Positions 33,401 through 42,869 of a stretch of 64,000 nt of DNA are shown here, piece by piece. The notes under the pieces are model-generated. The model saw only the letters and a program-made list of their open reading frames with translations. It had not been told where the DNA came from and did not search any database. This DNA comes from Micropterix aruncella (taxonomy: Eukaryota; Arthropoda; Insecta; Lepidoptera; Micropterigidae). Made by a program: the position numbers and the translations under genes. Every line of letters begins with the position of its first letter. The first letter of the stretch is position 1. Where the stretch lies: positions 34,192,475 through 34,256,474 of the forward strand of contig OX155960.1 in assembly GCA_944548615.1 (NCBI GenBank). Direction: 5' to 3'.

Positions 33401-36107
33401 CTCCCCGGCCTCCGCGATCTACGTAAAAAATAAAAACGCAGCTCGGTTTAAGGACCAGTACCCAGCGGCTGTAAAAATAATAGAGCGCGATTCGTACGTT
33501 GATGATTTGCTGGCGGGAGTAGACACGTTAGAGGAAGCAAAACAAGTCATCAGGGAAATTAATTTGATTCATAAAGCTGGGAATTTCACTATGACCGGTT
33601 GGGCTTCAAATAAAAACGAGGCTTTAACCGGGATACCAGAAGAAAACCGCGCGCTCGCGCAAGTATCTCTGGAAAAGGGTGAGTTGACGTCACAACGTAT
33701 ATTAGGCTTGACGTGGCTACCTGCCTCTGATCAGTTAGCATTTAATGTGAGCATGGACCGCCTCAGCGAAGATCTGACGACGGGGAATAAGATTCCGTCG
33801 AAGCGGGAAGCGCTAAGATTAATAATGCAGCTATGGGACCCAATGGGTGCGCTTTCACCGCTAACTATAAGGGCTAAACTGATCATGCAGCAGGTATGGA
33901 GTAGCCGAGTGGCCTGGGACGACGAGATCCCGAGCGATGTAGTTAAATATTGGCTTCGGTGGTTGCAAGAACTGAGATTAGCGCAAGGTGTGCGAATCTC
34001 ACGTTATAATGGCGCTACCAAACAAGCAGGTGAGAAAAGGCAATTGCACGTATTCTGCGATTCGTCCGAAAAGGCGATGTGCGCCGTTGCATATGTTAGG
34101 ATTACAGGCTGTAGCGGCGAGCACAAGGTATCCTTTATGGCTAGCAAAACTCGAGTGGCACCTTTGAAAGGCAAACTGACAATCCCCAGGTTAGAACTGA
34201 CTGCGGCGCTGTTAGGTGCTGAACTGGCCTCAAAAATAAAACAAGAGAGCGCATTAAGTTTCGATGACGTCTTTATGTGGACAGACTCAAAAAATGTGTG
34301 GTGGTGGATTTTGTCACAAAAGGAATGTCACCTCCAGTTTGTAGCAAATAGACTAGGTGTGATCGATGAGCTCACGTCTCCAAGACAGTGGCATTGGTTA
34401 GCGGGGAGCGACAACCCCGCTGATGATGGCACACGGAATACCACCAAGATAGATTTAAGCCCGGAAGGTAGATGGTTCGCAGGACCTGCATTCTTGCGTG
34501 GCAGTAGAGAACACTGGCCGCTCCAGGAGCCAACCGATCCGAAACCGGAAGAGAGAGCATTGTTAGAATTTAAGACAAAACTTGTACTAACAACGACAGA
34601 AAAAAATGAAAGCGTAATTGACATAGATAGATTTTCCCGGTACATGCGGGCGAGTCGAACCATGGCATATGTGAAAAAATTTATAGATCTGTGTAGAAAA
34701 AAAACCACGTCCAAAGTACTCGAAAGCGACGATATCGCAACCGGGAAAAAATTTCTGATCAAGGAATCACAACATCGAATTTTCGCACACGAGATAGACC
34801 TGATACGTCATCAGAAAATATTGCCGAAAGACAGCCGTCTGTTCGGATTGAACGCGTATATCGACGCGGAAGGGTTAATACGGTTAGGAGGCCGGATCGA
34901 AAATGCGAACGACACACCTTTCGACACAAAAAGGCCATATATATTACACGGTAAGGATAGATTCACGGTGTTGCTCGTGAAACATTTACACGAGATTAAT
35001 GCTCACGGCGGCGCTGAATTAATTTTATCAGTGCTGAGAGAACAGTTTTGGGTCATTGGGGCGCGACAAACGGTGAAAAAGATCTCACGAGAATGTGTCT
35101 ATTGCACTATCCACCGCGCGAAGCCTATGACCGCACAAATGGGCCAACTCCCACCCGCGCGAATAACCACTCGAAGGCGCTGTTTCCACACTGTAGGTTT
35201 GGATGCTTTTGGGCCGTTCTTCGTCACTAATCGAAAGAAAGTGGAAAAACGATATGGATTACTCTTCACTTGTTTTAACACGAGAGCGACCCATATCGAA
35301 CTAGCTGGAGATTTGTCAACCAGCTCGGCCTTGTTAGCTATAAGACGTTTTATAGCAGCCAGGGGGAAGCCGCGGGAAATTATGAGCGACAATGCCACTG
35401 GGTTCCGCGGTGCGGACGCTGAATTAAGAAAAGTTTTGTCAGCTATCGACAACCATGAAATAAGGGATCGTCTAAGTGCCGACGAGATAAAATGGAGTTT
35501 CTCCCCTCCTTCAGGACCCCATTTCGGTGGAGTTTGGGAGAGTCAGATAAAAACGGCAAAAAAATCGTTATATGCCATATTAAAGGAGCGAGCGCCAAAT
35601 GAAGATGTGCTGAGAACATTATTATGCGAAGTCTCAGCGATGATGAACCACAGGCCGCTCACGTATATATCTCTAGATACTCGGGATGAGAGACCCCTCA
35701 CACCCGCAGATTTCCTATTAGGCCATGCAGATGATAGTACAGCGGTAGGTCAGAATAATACAACTGAGTTATCTAACAAAAATCACTGGAAACAATCGCA
35801 AATACTTGCTGATGCTTTCTGGTACCGCTGGTCTAAAGAAGTACTTCCATTGTTGGTTAAAAGACCTAAGTGGGCGACAAAGGGAACTCCGTTAAAAATC
35901 GGAGACTTAGTAGTCCTGTTAGATCCTTCCCTAGAACGAGGAAGGTGGGCCAGAGGTCGGGTGACTCAAGTTTTCCCTGACAAAACAGGCCAAGTGCGAA
36001 TAGTAGACCTATTAGTGGACGGGAAAGTGTATAGGCGCCCTGTCAGTAAACTTGTAAAAATACATACAACAGCTGATCAGGCAGAAACAACTGTCACTAA
36101 TGTCTAA
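30489..36107 (+). CDS. BEL/Pao Gag-Pol polyprotein
   Basis: Translation probably starts at ATG 30489 (the frame is open a little further upstream but without ATG), giving 1872 residues. Order of parts: a charged coiled-coil-like and Ala-rich N-terminus (1-240); a Gag region with the DUF1759 signature (about 270-420, SFHGNPLEFVAFKAIF); a Cys/His segment (CPRC..C, about 480) and a CCHC zinc knuckle at C515-C518-H523-C528; an aspartic protease with LLDAGATVSLID (D597); reverse transcriptase with YVDD at 1003-1006; an RNase H-like region (about 1160-1300, VFCDSSEKAM, DSKNVWWW); an integrase zinc-binding H2C2 segment (about 1495-1545); an integrase core with D1572, D1634 and E1684; and a DUF5641-like C-terminal domain. 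No stop or frameshift was seen, so the element appears capable of autonomous copying by reverse transcription in the cell. Confidence 0.96.
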   Translation: MDSKSTQSENPRPSSRAWSESSRRSEHVQELRAASEELRRVNLQKAKKKADKNKLDAELKKVAARRTARRAAEEIEEEADMDLQRAAMQEELDAAEEDSRHAMRMLEIVSETFGTETSSQENDRDVAGDNTAASRVSRWAEYQTPAAETSPEPWGGTFAEENGEAARRREDGGRSEPGNAAASGATVADGATVADGAANAGGAANASGAAAADNARAETKAVSAAAVKAAADTDLGTSSDGISSSSEKMIKEVCKIFSVASTKPHFAKELPSFHGNPLEFVAFKAIFKQSTDVMHLNDAQNLLRLQTALKGRAREAVTGLLLSPDNVTNIMTTLEALFGNTNLIIQRTIADLRKEKGLSDSLDADGLMRFACQIKNLVATVKSVNKLEHLYNPDLLASLVAKLPKNLLTLWLADRGRVGLNDPVLVYFALWLEKLAISAQDAGLCTAELPRKSYDNPRDKRQKETGSKKYILHTQGKEDPKCPRCEKSHYLNKCEEFKNLTLASRWDEIKKMRRCFKCLGHNHGRKSCSAYKRFPKGKYHYLLTAPPPANEADIAAAPRASSEVVANAVSGNQVILQVLPITVVGTRGRKTLYALLDAGATVSLIDQSVAIELGIRGPTQGLQLSGIGNMRESNSSAEAVSFKVRGDLGKKEYVVRAYSVASLNLPEVKSVISAQRPIGGMVRSTQATTVKPDLLLGANCWELIVSRGLKMVDGGLSVSKTLLGWVAIGGNNALERDIRYPALCLNQENEPSLDKLLEENLKLEYDWPQKKRKLQADVRAEKILEDTTSFKNGVWETGLLWKEVNFSVPDNRDMAMTRLRSVERKMDSDRLYGEKYCQQIERYLAEGYASEVEEKQLKNRPRVLFLPHLGVIHPAKKDKIRVVHDAASSGAGGSLNSMLLGGPDYLNSILGILLRFRENAIAFTADIRDMYLRIKVREEDSFSQLFLWRGFQRESPPKILKMDCLIFGSCCSPASAIYVKNKNAARFKDQYPAAVKIIERDSYVDDLLAGVDTLEEAKQVIREINLIHKAGNFTMTGWASNKNEALTGIPEENRALAQVSLEKGELTSQRILGLTWLPASDQLAFNVSMDRLSEDLTTGNKIPSKREALRLIMQLWDPMGALSPLTIRAKLIMQQVWSSRVAWDDEIPSDVVKYWLRWLQELRLAQGVRISRYNGATKQAGEKRQLHVFCDSSEKAMCAVAYVRITGCSGEHKVSFMASKTRVAPLKGKLTIPRLELTAALLGAELASKIKQESALSFDDVFMWTDSKNVWWWILSQKECHLQFVANRLGVIDELTSPRQWHWLAGSDNPADDGTRNTTKIDLSPEGRWFAGPAFLRGSREHWPLQEPTDPKPEERALLEFKTKLVLTTTEKNESVIDIDRFSRYMRASRTMAYVKKFIDLCRKKTTSKVLESDDIATGKKFLIKESQHRIFAHEIDLIRHQKILPKDSRLFGLNAYIDAEGLIRLGGRIENANDTPFDTKRPYILHGKDRFTVLLVKHLHEINAHGGAELILSVLREQFWVIGARQTVKKISRECVYCTIHRAKPMTAQMGQLPPARITTRRRCFHTVGLDAFGPFFVTNRKKVEKRYGLLFTCFNTRATHIELAGDLSTSSALLAIRRFIAARGKPREIMSDNATGFRGADAELRKVLSAIDNHEIRDRLSADEIKWSFSPPSGPHFGGVWESQIKTAKKSLYAILKERAPNEDVLRTLLCEVSAMMNHRPLTYISLDTRDERPLTPADFLLGHADDSTAVGQNNTTELSNKNHWKQSQILADAFWYRWSKEVLPLLVKRPKWATKGTPLKIGDLVVLLDPSLERGRWARGRVTQVFPDKTGQVRIVDLLVDGKVYRRPVSKLVKIHTTADQAETTVTNV

Positions 36108-36459
36108 GTGGAAAAAGCGAAAGTCTATTCGTCACAGTAGAAAATAAAAATAGTCTAGCTAGAATTTAAAAGTGAAAACGCAAGTTGACGTTTGTCTCGT
36201 AAGAAATGAAAACGAAAGTTAACGGAAAGCGGTACATATTCTAAGTAGATTAATGAGAAATTCTCATAGGTTGAATAAGAAAGATCCGTCACCTCACTAG
36301 ACCAATAAGGAAAATTGAATATGACAGTTAGATAAGTAGAATCCCATAGGTGAATGAGTAAAAAATAAGACTGGATTATGTAAATAAGATGTAAATTAGG
36401 TAAACCAAATAGATGGAGACAGGAGCCAATGAGGCTCAGAGCCCATTGGGGGGGGGGAA
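36108..36459 (+). other. BEL 3' untranslated region with polypurine tract
   Basis: A non-coding A-rich stretch between the Gag-Pol stop and the 3' LTR. It ends in TTGGGGGGGGGGAA directly before the LTR (about 36448-36459), the expected plus-strand primer (polypurine tract). There is no envelope-like frame. Confidence 0.75.
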
Positions 36460-37884
36460 TGGTTCAGAATATCCGAAAGAGCGGACGCCAGGGTCGATAA
36501 ATCTTCCCTAAAAGTGAGACCCTCTTACAAAGGGTAGGAAACATAATTAGTCACGGACGCCGAGGATATGAGATTCCTTGAAAAATAGCTGATAACTCAA
36601 AGGAAAGGACAGAAAGGGGCTATAAAATATAAAATAAACGAGCGGTCGACCCTGAAACACGAGAATCCAGGGACCGACAACGTTCCCATTCAAAATAAAT
36701 CGTGAAAAGGACCCCTTAGTAACACATGGTAACGATAAATTCCCTGGCGAGGCGACTGGCAAAAGACTACGAAATAAAAACCGTGGACGTTACAAAAAAT
36801 CATACATACTCCAAATCCCACAATTCCCCCTAGAAATAATATAGTTTAAAATGTAAAGAAACTTGCATGATTAATTAATTAAGCATAGCATATAGTATTT
36901 CGTTTAATGTAAAGTAAAGCGCTAGGAGAGACAACTTAATTAGCCTAATTAACGATCTAACATTAATATTAACTTGTTACTAATGACCTGAAACTAACCT
37001 ATGTTTAAGACAATATGTACTCGGGAACGGTGGCGTTTGCGACGAGAATCTGTAATAACAATAATAATAATAATGCTTTATTTAAGAGGAAGTAGTACGA
37101 AAATTATGTCTTAAAAAACTACCCAACTAGGTTAATGCCTGTACTAGGGTAGATTCTTTTCTTTTAAATTAAGCAAATAATATGTCTATAAAATGTTTAA
37201 ATGTAAGACAGAGACAACTAGTGTATTCGCTTCTCGCTCTAGCGTGCAAGCGAGGAAGCATGATTGCGATGTCTCTTTCACACGGGGTTGTGTCTGGTTT
37301 GTGCGCCCTGTCTCGTTATTGGACAAAACGTGTGCGGCGCAGTAATAGGGGTGTGTTTAGAAATTTCTGGAAGGATCTAGACCAATGAGAGGTAAGGGCG
37401 GTCGCTATCTTAAACAAAAATGTAATGGCGATCGACGACAGAAAAGAGCGAAAGCTTCAGTTGTAAATTGGCAAAGGATCAGCGTGAACGCGCCGCGATC
37501 CAAGCACCGGGACTTAGTAGTAAATTATAAGTACTCGGAACTCAATGTAAAAGTAAAGATAAGTGACCGAATAAAAGAAAGTCTCGCGAATAAAAAGTGT
37601 TTATTTTCGACGGAAGCTTATCCTGCGTGACCTGAGGAAAGTGAGGTTCTATCACGGAAGCCTCTCGCCGAACTAATTTCCTTGTGAGGTTGGAATCCAC
37701 CAATCGTTCGAGACAACCACCCCTGAGAGAAAAACCAACCTAGCTGGTGAGTGATTACCATTTGAATACAGTCCAAGGTGAAAACCATTGAAGATAATCG
37801 AAGGGGTAATTACCCAGCACAAAGGGGGTCGCGTAAATTCACAAGTAAAGTGGGTTTATGCAAACCGGGTAAAAATCCCAACCA
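36460..37884 (+). repeat. 3' LTR of the BEL/Pao element
   Basis: Same length and, as far as I compared, same sequence as the 5' LTR. All short frames in it repeat at exactly +7479. Confidence 0.95.
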
Positions 37885-38260
37885 TAAGGTATGTTTTTAC
37901 TGGACGGGCATTTTTTTATTGGTGAATCAGTACAACAAATAAACAACTTTTGGTTAAAAAAAAAAATACTTACAAATTAAGAAAAAAAATGTTTTTCATT
38001 TGTTTTATTTTTATATGTTTTTTTATTATGAAAAGCGGTTATCACGATACGCTATCTAGCGATAAGTGAACTGACGCTAATATTGTTTAATTACGCTATT
38101 ACCTAACGCAATAACAGTCAACTTCTTCGAATTTAAAATAATTAAAATAATTTTTTTAAAAAAACAAAAAAAAGTATTAAAAGTTGCTTACCTCATTGTG
38201 CTGATTCACACACTAAAAAAAACTAAAAAAATGACCGTCCCACTAAAAAAATATCCGTTA
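37885..38260. mobile_element. MITE, TA-flanked, with the BEL element inserted at its left tip
   Basis: Left end TAAGGTATGTTTTTACTGGA, then CGGGCATTTTTTT and GGTGAATCAGTAC; right end GTGCTGATTCACAC, then ATGACCGTCCCAC and ATATCCGTTA. These are imperfect inverted repeats of over 40 bp. A related copy lies at 39295-39591. The ends abut TA, as for Tc1/mariner-type MITEs. The BEL target duplication TAAGG coincides with the first five bases of the left terminus. No coding capacity. Confidence 0.7.
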
Positions 38261-39292
38261 AGTAAAAACACTCCGTATAGTCTTCGAATGATAATTGAAA
38301 ATAGGTACCCATCATAAAAAACGTAATAAAATAGATAGTTAAGGCATTGACTGTCAACTACGAGATAACTCGTAATTGGCTTTAGCAAGAAGTTTTTGTT
38401 ACATAGACAATTTTATGAGACAATTCGGAATTAGTTTATTGAAAATATATATTCTTTACGCTTTTTAGTGATTAATATATAGTAATAATAAGATTGTATA
38501 TTATATACTTTAATAGAATATTATAAGATTGAATTTTATGGCCAGAATCTTAAAAACTACCTTGGCAGTCAACGTGTTGAAGGAATTTCAATAAGATGTG
38601 ATACAGGTTAAATAATAATTATAGAGGGGGAAAACATTGCAATAAATAGTTAAATAATCAAATTGTAATAGTCAGAGGCTAAATGTCCACCATCATTGTC
38701 AGGTGAAATCCGGACTTAATGGACCAACATTAGGAGAGACATACATTCGATTACTCGATAAGCGTAGATCAACGAGAGGCATGCATGGCTTTTGGCAACG
38801 AAATACGCAAGACTTCACTGTCTCGCTGCTGCATCTTTAACAACGACGCTTAAATCATCAATGCTAAATCACTAACTCCGCCATTTATGTTCTCTGACGT
38901 TACTTCAAGACACATTGTTAACGTTTATAGTCGCTGTAATATGGCGATGATGTGGCACGATTACCCCGAGCCATGCACGACGCAACTATCACACGTGAGA
39001 ATCTGGGAATATGAATGACAATGATATCTTCACAGCGCTGTATCTACATTTACTTATGTTACTTTTGTCGCTTGATGGACGTCTTTCTGTGGCTGAGGTG
39101 ACATCCGTGGGTGTCTGGGCAAGTTGACCGGGCGAGAAAGCTGAGAGAGATTTGACTGTGAGTCAGAAGAGACAGTTTTAACCGCAACGCTAAATTCGGC
39201 ACCAAACAAATGAAACGCCTTCGGGCGCCCGTGGCGATTTCTGATTTCAGTAAAATGTTTTATTCAGTTTCATATAAAGGTGACTTTTAATT
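38261..39292. other. intergenic, nothing recognised
   Basis: No supportable gene or repeat. Confidence 0.4.
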
Positions 39293-39294
39293 TA

Positions 39295-39591
39295 ACGGCA
39301 TCCTTGGTGGGTAAATCAGTACGAAAAAAGACATGTATTATTTTCTCAATTTGAAAAACTTGACTTTTAAATAAAAGTTTGACAATGGTTGAGCCCGAAG
39401 CGCCATCTAGCGATAGGTAAATTATCGAGAATAAACAATATTCGCGATATTTTGCCTACCGCTAGATGGCGCAGGGCGCTCAACGGTTTTTATTCTTTTT
39501 TCGCATATTTATACTTTTGTCATTTCTTACAATTTTATATCAAAAGTTGCTTATTTGCTTACACTGATTCGCCCACTTCAAGGGGGCCGGT
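39295..39591. mobile_element. MITE, TA-flanked (relative of 37885-38260)
   Basis: Ends ACGGCATCCTTGGTGGGTAA and, on the other side, CGCCCACTTCAAGGGGGCC with GGT, both next to TA. Inside is a second, nearly perfect inverted repeat, GTTGAGC.C..AGCGCCATCTAGCG / CGCTAGATGGCGC.GGGCGCTCAAC (39388-39484). The TAAATCAGTAC/GTGAATCAGTAC block is shared with the 37885 copy. Confidence 0.65.
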
Positions 39592-39639
39592 TAATTGAAA
39601 CTCATCCTGTATACGAATAGTTTTATTTTCTTGTTGTAT

Positions 39640-40222
39640 TTGTTTGTTTGTTTCTACTCTTTATTGTGAAATTTCACAATGGGCGGGTTTATTATCATAC
39701 GTCAATATCTTACAACCATGAAATGTTTATATGTACCACAGTATACCAACCAGTAGCTTTACTCTCGAGCTACAAGGTAATGCGGGAAGAGGGTGCGAGG
39801 AATGTGTGGAGAGGGGTCCGTCCCGACGAACGCGAACATTTAGCATTACGGCCAGGTAAAGGATGGCGACCGTTTCGAGCATTCGGACATCTGCGTAGGC
39901 CGAGTAGCGTAACATCTGGCGAGCAAATGCGAGCCCTTACTACTCGTGTCGTTATTCGTTTTGATTTCAATTTTGTTTTAAGAGAATTTACTGTCTGGGG
40001 TGTACTGTGTATATACTATGAAGTGTTTATATGTACTATTAAGTGTTTTTATGTATCTTGCCCGTGTAACATGTGTAGAACTTGTGATTGCATTCGATCA
40101 ACAGGATTAAAATGCAATTCCGTAAATTTTATCCCAACGGAAAATGGTGAACCAGCCGGGATTCGAACCCGGGACCTTACAATGTAAGATCTTGCGACCT
40201 AACCACTGTACCACCGGGCCGT
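39640..40222 (-). repeat. tRNA-derived SINE, copy 2, with nested insertion
   Basis: Read leftwards: a tRNA-like head at 40222-40150 (A box TGGTACAGTGG, B box GGTTCGAATCC), a body matching the copy at 17760, and a tail ending at about 39640 with TTTCACAATAAAGAG and CAAACAAACAAA. The body is interrupted by a foreign segment at about 39737-40009, flanked by two copies of ATGAARTGTTTATATGTAC. Confidence 0.85.
39737..40009. mobile_element. small insertion inside the SINE, TIR-like ends
   Basis: The 273-bp insert begins CACAGTATACCAACCAGTA. Its complement begins CACAGTACACCCCAGACAGTA, so it has short imperfect inverted ends. It is missing from the copy at 17760. A roughly 19-bp repeat of SINE sequence flanks it. 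No coding content that I trust. Confidence 0.5.
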
Positions 40223-40229
40223 GTAATGA

Positions 40230-41095
40230 ATGATTATTTTAAATATCATATTAATCGTATTCATACACCCTTAATTAGATTGCGCCATTGAACCTCTGTA
40301 TTACTAAAAATTAACATATTTGATTAATGTGAAAAATTCTTTCTGCTACTTTTGTAGCAGATGCGTCTTTCTTTATCTATTTTAAATTCTTCTACAAGTT
40401 TGCAATTGGTTAATACTGTCGCTCGTACAAATGGTATTAAATTAATGTCTCTCTTCAGCGCCTAAAGCCGTTTTCCTGAAATTCCTGGATATTTTTTCTT
40501 GTATTGTGTTTAAATTTGAGAAATCAAAGCAAATCATTTAACTGGATTGCAACTGGAAGGCAGTTGCAATCCAGTTAAAATTTGTGAGGCCCCATTTTTT
40601 AATTGTATATAAATAAAATTCAAATTTAAAACAAACTTAAATGCGACATCTTCATCGTTATCTTCATATATATGTATTTTAATTGCATATCCTATCATTA
40701 ATTACTGCTTGAAATATTTTTGGTCATTGTAATTTATTTATATAATTGTATGCTTTCTTTAAAAAATTAATAATTACTGAAATACCCTTTTTTCGCGGCG
40801 TGGGTTTTTATTTTGCCCCAATCGAAGTTCATGTTTTTTCCTTAGCACATGTTATCGCTATTGCATGCATATATTTAGTTCTCTTTGAAATGTTCTGTTA
40901 TATATGTATAGGGTAGATTAGTTTCGAGGAAGACCCAAGTACCTACATAAATAAGTTTTTTGTGCATTCGTCTTGCATTTTTTATTGTGGAAAATGGGAG
41001 ATAGCCCATGATAGTTCTTGTAGGACACCTACAGCGATTTAAACCCGACAGCCCATATCTGCTGTATTGTTGGATTTAGAAAATTGTGTGATTTA
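40230..41095. other. intergenic, nothing recognised
   Basis: AT-rich. A short near-palindrome, AACTGGATTGCAACTG / CAGTTGCAATCCAGTT, lies at 40539-40577. No gene. Confidence 0.4.
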
Positions 41096-41098
41096 GAG

Positions 41099-41509
41099 TG
41101 TGTTTTTCAACCAGTGGGTCGCGAACCCCTGGGGGTCGCGAAGAGGCTCCCGGGGGGTCGCAGGCTATCTAAAAATAAAATATATTTTAAAATATTTATT
41201 ATATAATATGCAAACATTTACATCATTGGGAAGAAAACATCTTATTATGATTTTTATTATTTCTTTTACAAAACTTTATGTTGATCTAAGATGGAACAAG
41301 TTCAGCTTCAAAGGGGAAAAAATAAAATTTATGTGGTTCTTGCCATTGTTTTTAGAAAAAAAACATATTTATTGAATGCTTACGTTTACAGCTGTGGTAA
41401 AGACTAAGGGGGGTCGAGAGAACTAAGACAGTCTAAGAAAGTCGCCTAAGAGTTTTATTTTTTGTTACCAAAAAGGGAGTCGCGTTTTAAAAAAGGTTGA
41501 AAAAAATTG
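41099..41509. mobile_element. hAT-like MITE
   Basis: The left end has GTGTTTTTCAACCAGTGGGT, then CGCGAACCCCTGGGGGTCGC. The right end has GGGAGTCGCG and GGTTGAAAAAAATTG. The TTTTCAACC inverted ends and repeated GGGTCGCG motifs are like those of short hAT elements and parallel the 19947-22505 element. I could not find a clean 8-bp duplication, so the boundaries are approximate. Confidence 0.6.
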
Positions 41510-41611
41510 ATTGAAAATTCTAGTCATTTATCGCACATCTTTTATCTTCTGTTAGTGCTTCCTTTTCATCTTTTTGTGTTTCCTTCTCCAGCATTCTTCA
41601 GTTTATTCAGC

Positions 41612-41970
41612 CTAATCGGCTACTTTTGTTAGTTCCTCTATCGCCCGCAGGACAAACGCAATTACCGGCTCTGTTCGCCTGGCAATCATGATCGTTTGGC
41701 GCGTTACCGCAGGCGCGGCGTCGTCGGCGGAGTCTGCGCACGCGAATCCGTGCGACTCGTGCGAGTGTCGAATATAGAGACCGGTGCTGGAATGCGGCCG
41801 AAGCAGGTGTGTCTGAGATGCCACTCCATCCCCACCCCGGCCCTCATCTCCGCACAGCCTCCGTTGCATCCTCGCACGCGACTGCCGACTGTAGACTCTC
41901 CGGCGCGTATAGCCTCAATTGATTCAATTGTAAGCAAAGGCATGGGTTCAATATCGATAGATCGAATAGA
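41612..41970. other. GC-rich stretch open on both strands, not assigned
   Basis: Frames of 85-120 codons are open on both strands over 41612-42058. The minus-strand frame (from about 42018) has an acidic start (ADELEESIRSIDIEPMP) that looks protein-like. However, it begins inside the palindrome at 41971-42247 and I recognise no family. It could be part of an element whose ends are that palindrome. Confidence 0.35.
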
Positions 41971-42247
41971 TTCTTCTAATTCGTCGGCATACAGCAGAAA
42001 CTGTCTGACTAAGTCCACAGAATTGAGACTTTACTTTATTTGCCCAAGTGGCTTATAATAGTCCTATACATGATATAAGATAAAGTCTAAGTCCAAAAAA
42101 TGTCGAAATCAGGCCATTCCGCTGTATTTTTGGACTTAGACATTATGTCATATTTTGTAAAGGCCTATTATAAGCCACTAAGGCAGTAAAGTGAAATCTC
42201 AATTTTGTGGACTTAGTCGGTTTCTGCTGTATGCCGACGAATTGTTG
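41971..42247. repeat. long inverted repeat (arms ~115 bp)
   Basis: The arm at about 41971-42097 (AATTCGTCGGCATACAGCAG to AGTCTAAGTCCAAAAA) is present as its reverse complement at about 42126-42247 with scattered mismatches. The central spacer is about 28 nt. It would fold as a strong hairpin. No coding sequence. Confidence 0.8.
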
Positions 42248-42259
42248 AAGGTTGTCTGC

Positions 42260-42510
42260 TATATCTTATATCATTGATTTTATTTAAATTGTATTTTTTA
42301 ATTCACAATAATCTACAGTAAAATGGTCAATAGGTACAATTAAAATGTCGTAGACAAAAAAACTAATAACGTGATATGCCAAAAACTGTGGCTGATGATC
42401 ATATTTTAATGTCACCTAACTAGGCTATAGCCTGTGCTAAGGTAGACATTTAAATTGTAATAAATTAGTATATGAACCTATATAAAAACTAACTAAAGAA
42501 AATATAATAT
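42260..42510 (+). repeat. dispersed repeat, copy of 8860-9120
   Basis: Shares AATGTCGTAGACAAAAA, the GTGATATGCCAA.AACTGT block and the AT-rich end with 8860-9120. It also contains CACCTAACTAGGCTATAGCC, then TGTGCTAAGGTAG, which resembles a motif inside both BEL LTRs (29644-29672) and, inverted, 8758-8784. Confidence 0.55.
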
Positions 42511-42754
42511 AGAGATTATATAGGGTATTAGATTGCTCAGTGCCATAGTACATTTTGGCAAACCTTCTGCTCCGGCGGTATGCATGTGGGGCTGATAGCA
42601 TTGTCCGGCGAAACTAATAGCGTATTATTTGGCCATTCATAATAACATGGATTGTGTTTTTTATTTTTTAATGGACTGATTGATTATAAAATCCCATTAT
42701 TTAGCAAATGATAACAGTAATACCATTGAATTATTCCGTTTCTTATTTCTAGTA

Positions 42755-42868
42755 ACGTTCGTCACTGCGTTGGAACACTGGTTCCCGTTAGATCACCAAG
42801 GTTAAGCAGCTTCGGGTGTGGTCAGTACTTGGATGGGTGACCGTCTGAGTACTGCCACATTAGGTCAT
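42755..42868 (+). pseudogene. 5S rRNA-derived sequence (pseudogene or SINE3 head)
   Basis: The stretch around 42775-42850 has the 5S rRNA order: GGTTCCCGTTAGATCACCAA, GGTTAAGCAGCTTCGGG (A-box region), then GGTCAGTACTTGGATGGGTG and ACCGTCTGAGTAC (C-box region), the internal RNA polymerase III control region. The ends do not pair as in a functional 5S rRNA and several conserved bases differ (for example GTCTGAGTACTGCC instead of GCCTGGGAACACC). It is a lone copy, so a pseudogene or the head of a 5S-derived SINE is more likely than a working gene. Confidence 0.75.
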
Positions 42869-42869
42869 A

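Larger units (their letters stand above)
28981..37884 (+). mobile_element. complete BEL/Pao LTR retrotransposon
   Basis: Two 1425-bp direct LTRs (28981-30405 and 36460-37884) begin TGGTTCAG and end CAACCA. A perfect 5-bp duplication, TAAGG, flanks the element (28976-28980 and 37885-37889). A likely primer-binding site starts 3 nt after the left LTR, and a G-rich polypurine tract abuts the right LTR. One long Gag-Pol frame lies between, with no envelope gene. The LTRs show a constant 7479-bp offset with no indels and look identical throughout, so insertion is very recent. Confidence 0.96.

Noticed and set aside
42755..42868. Functional 5S rRNA gene
   Set aside because: The terminal stem does not pair, the 3' third is diverged, and it is a single copy rather than an array.
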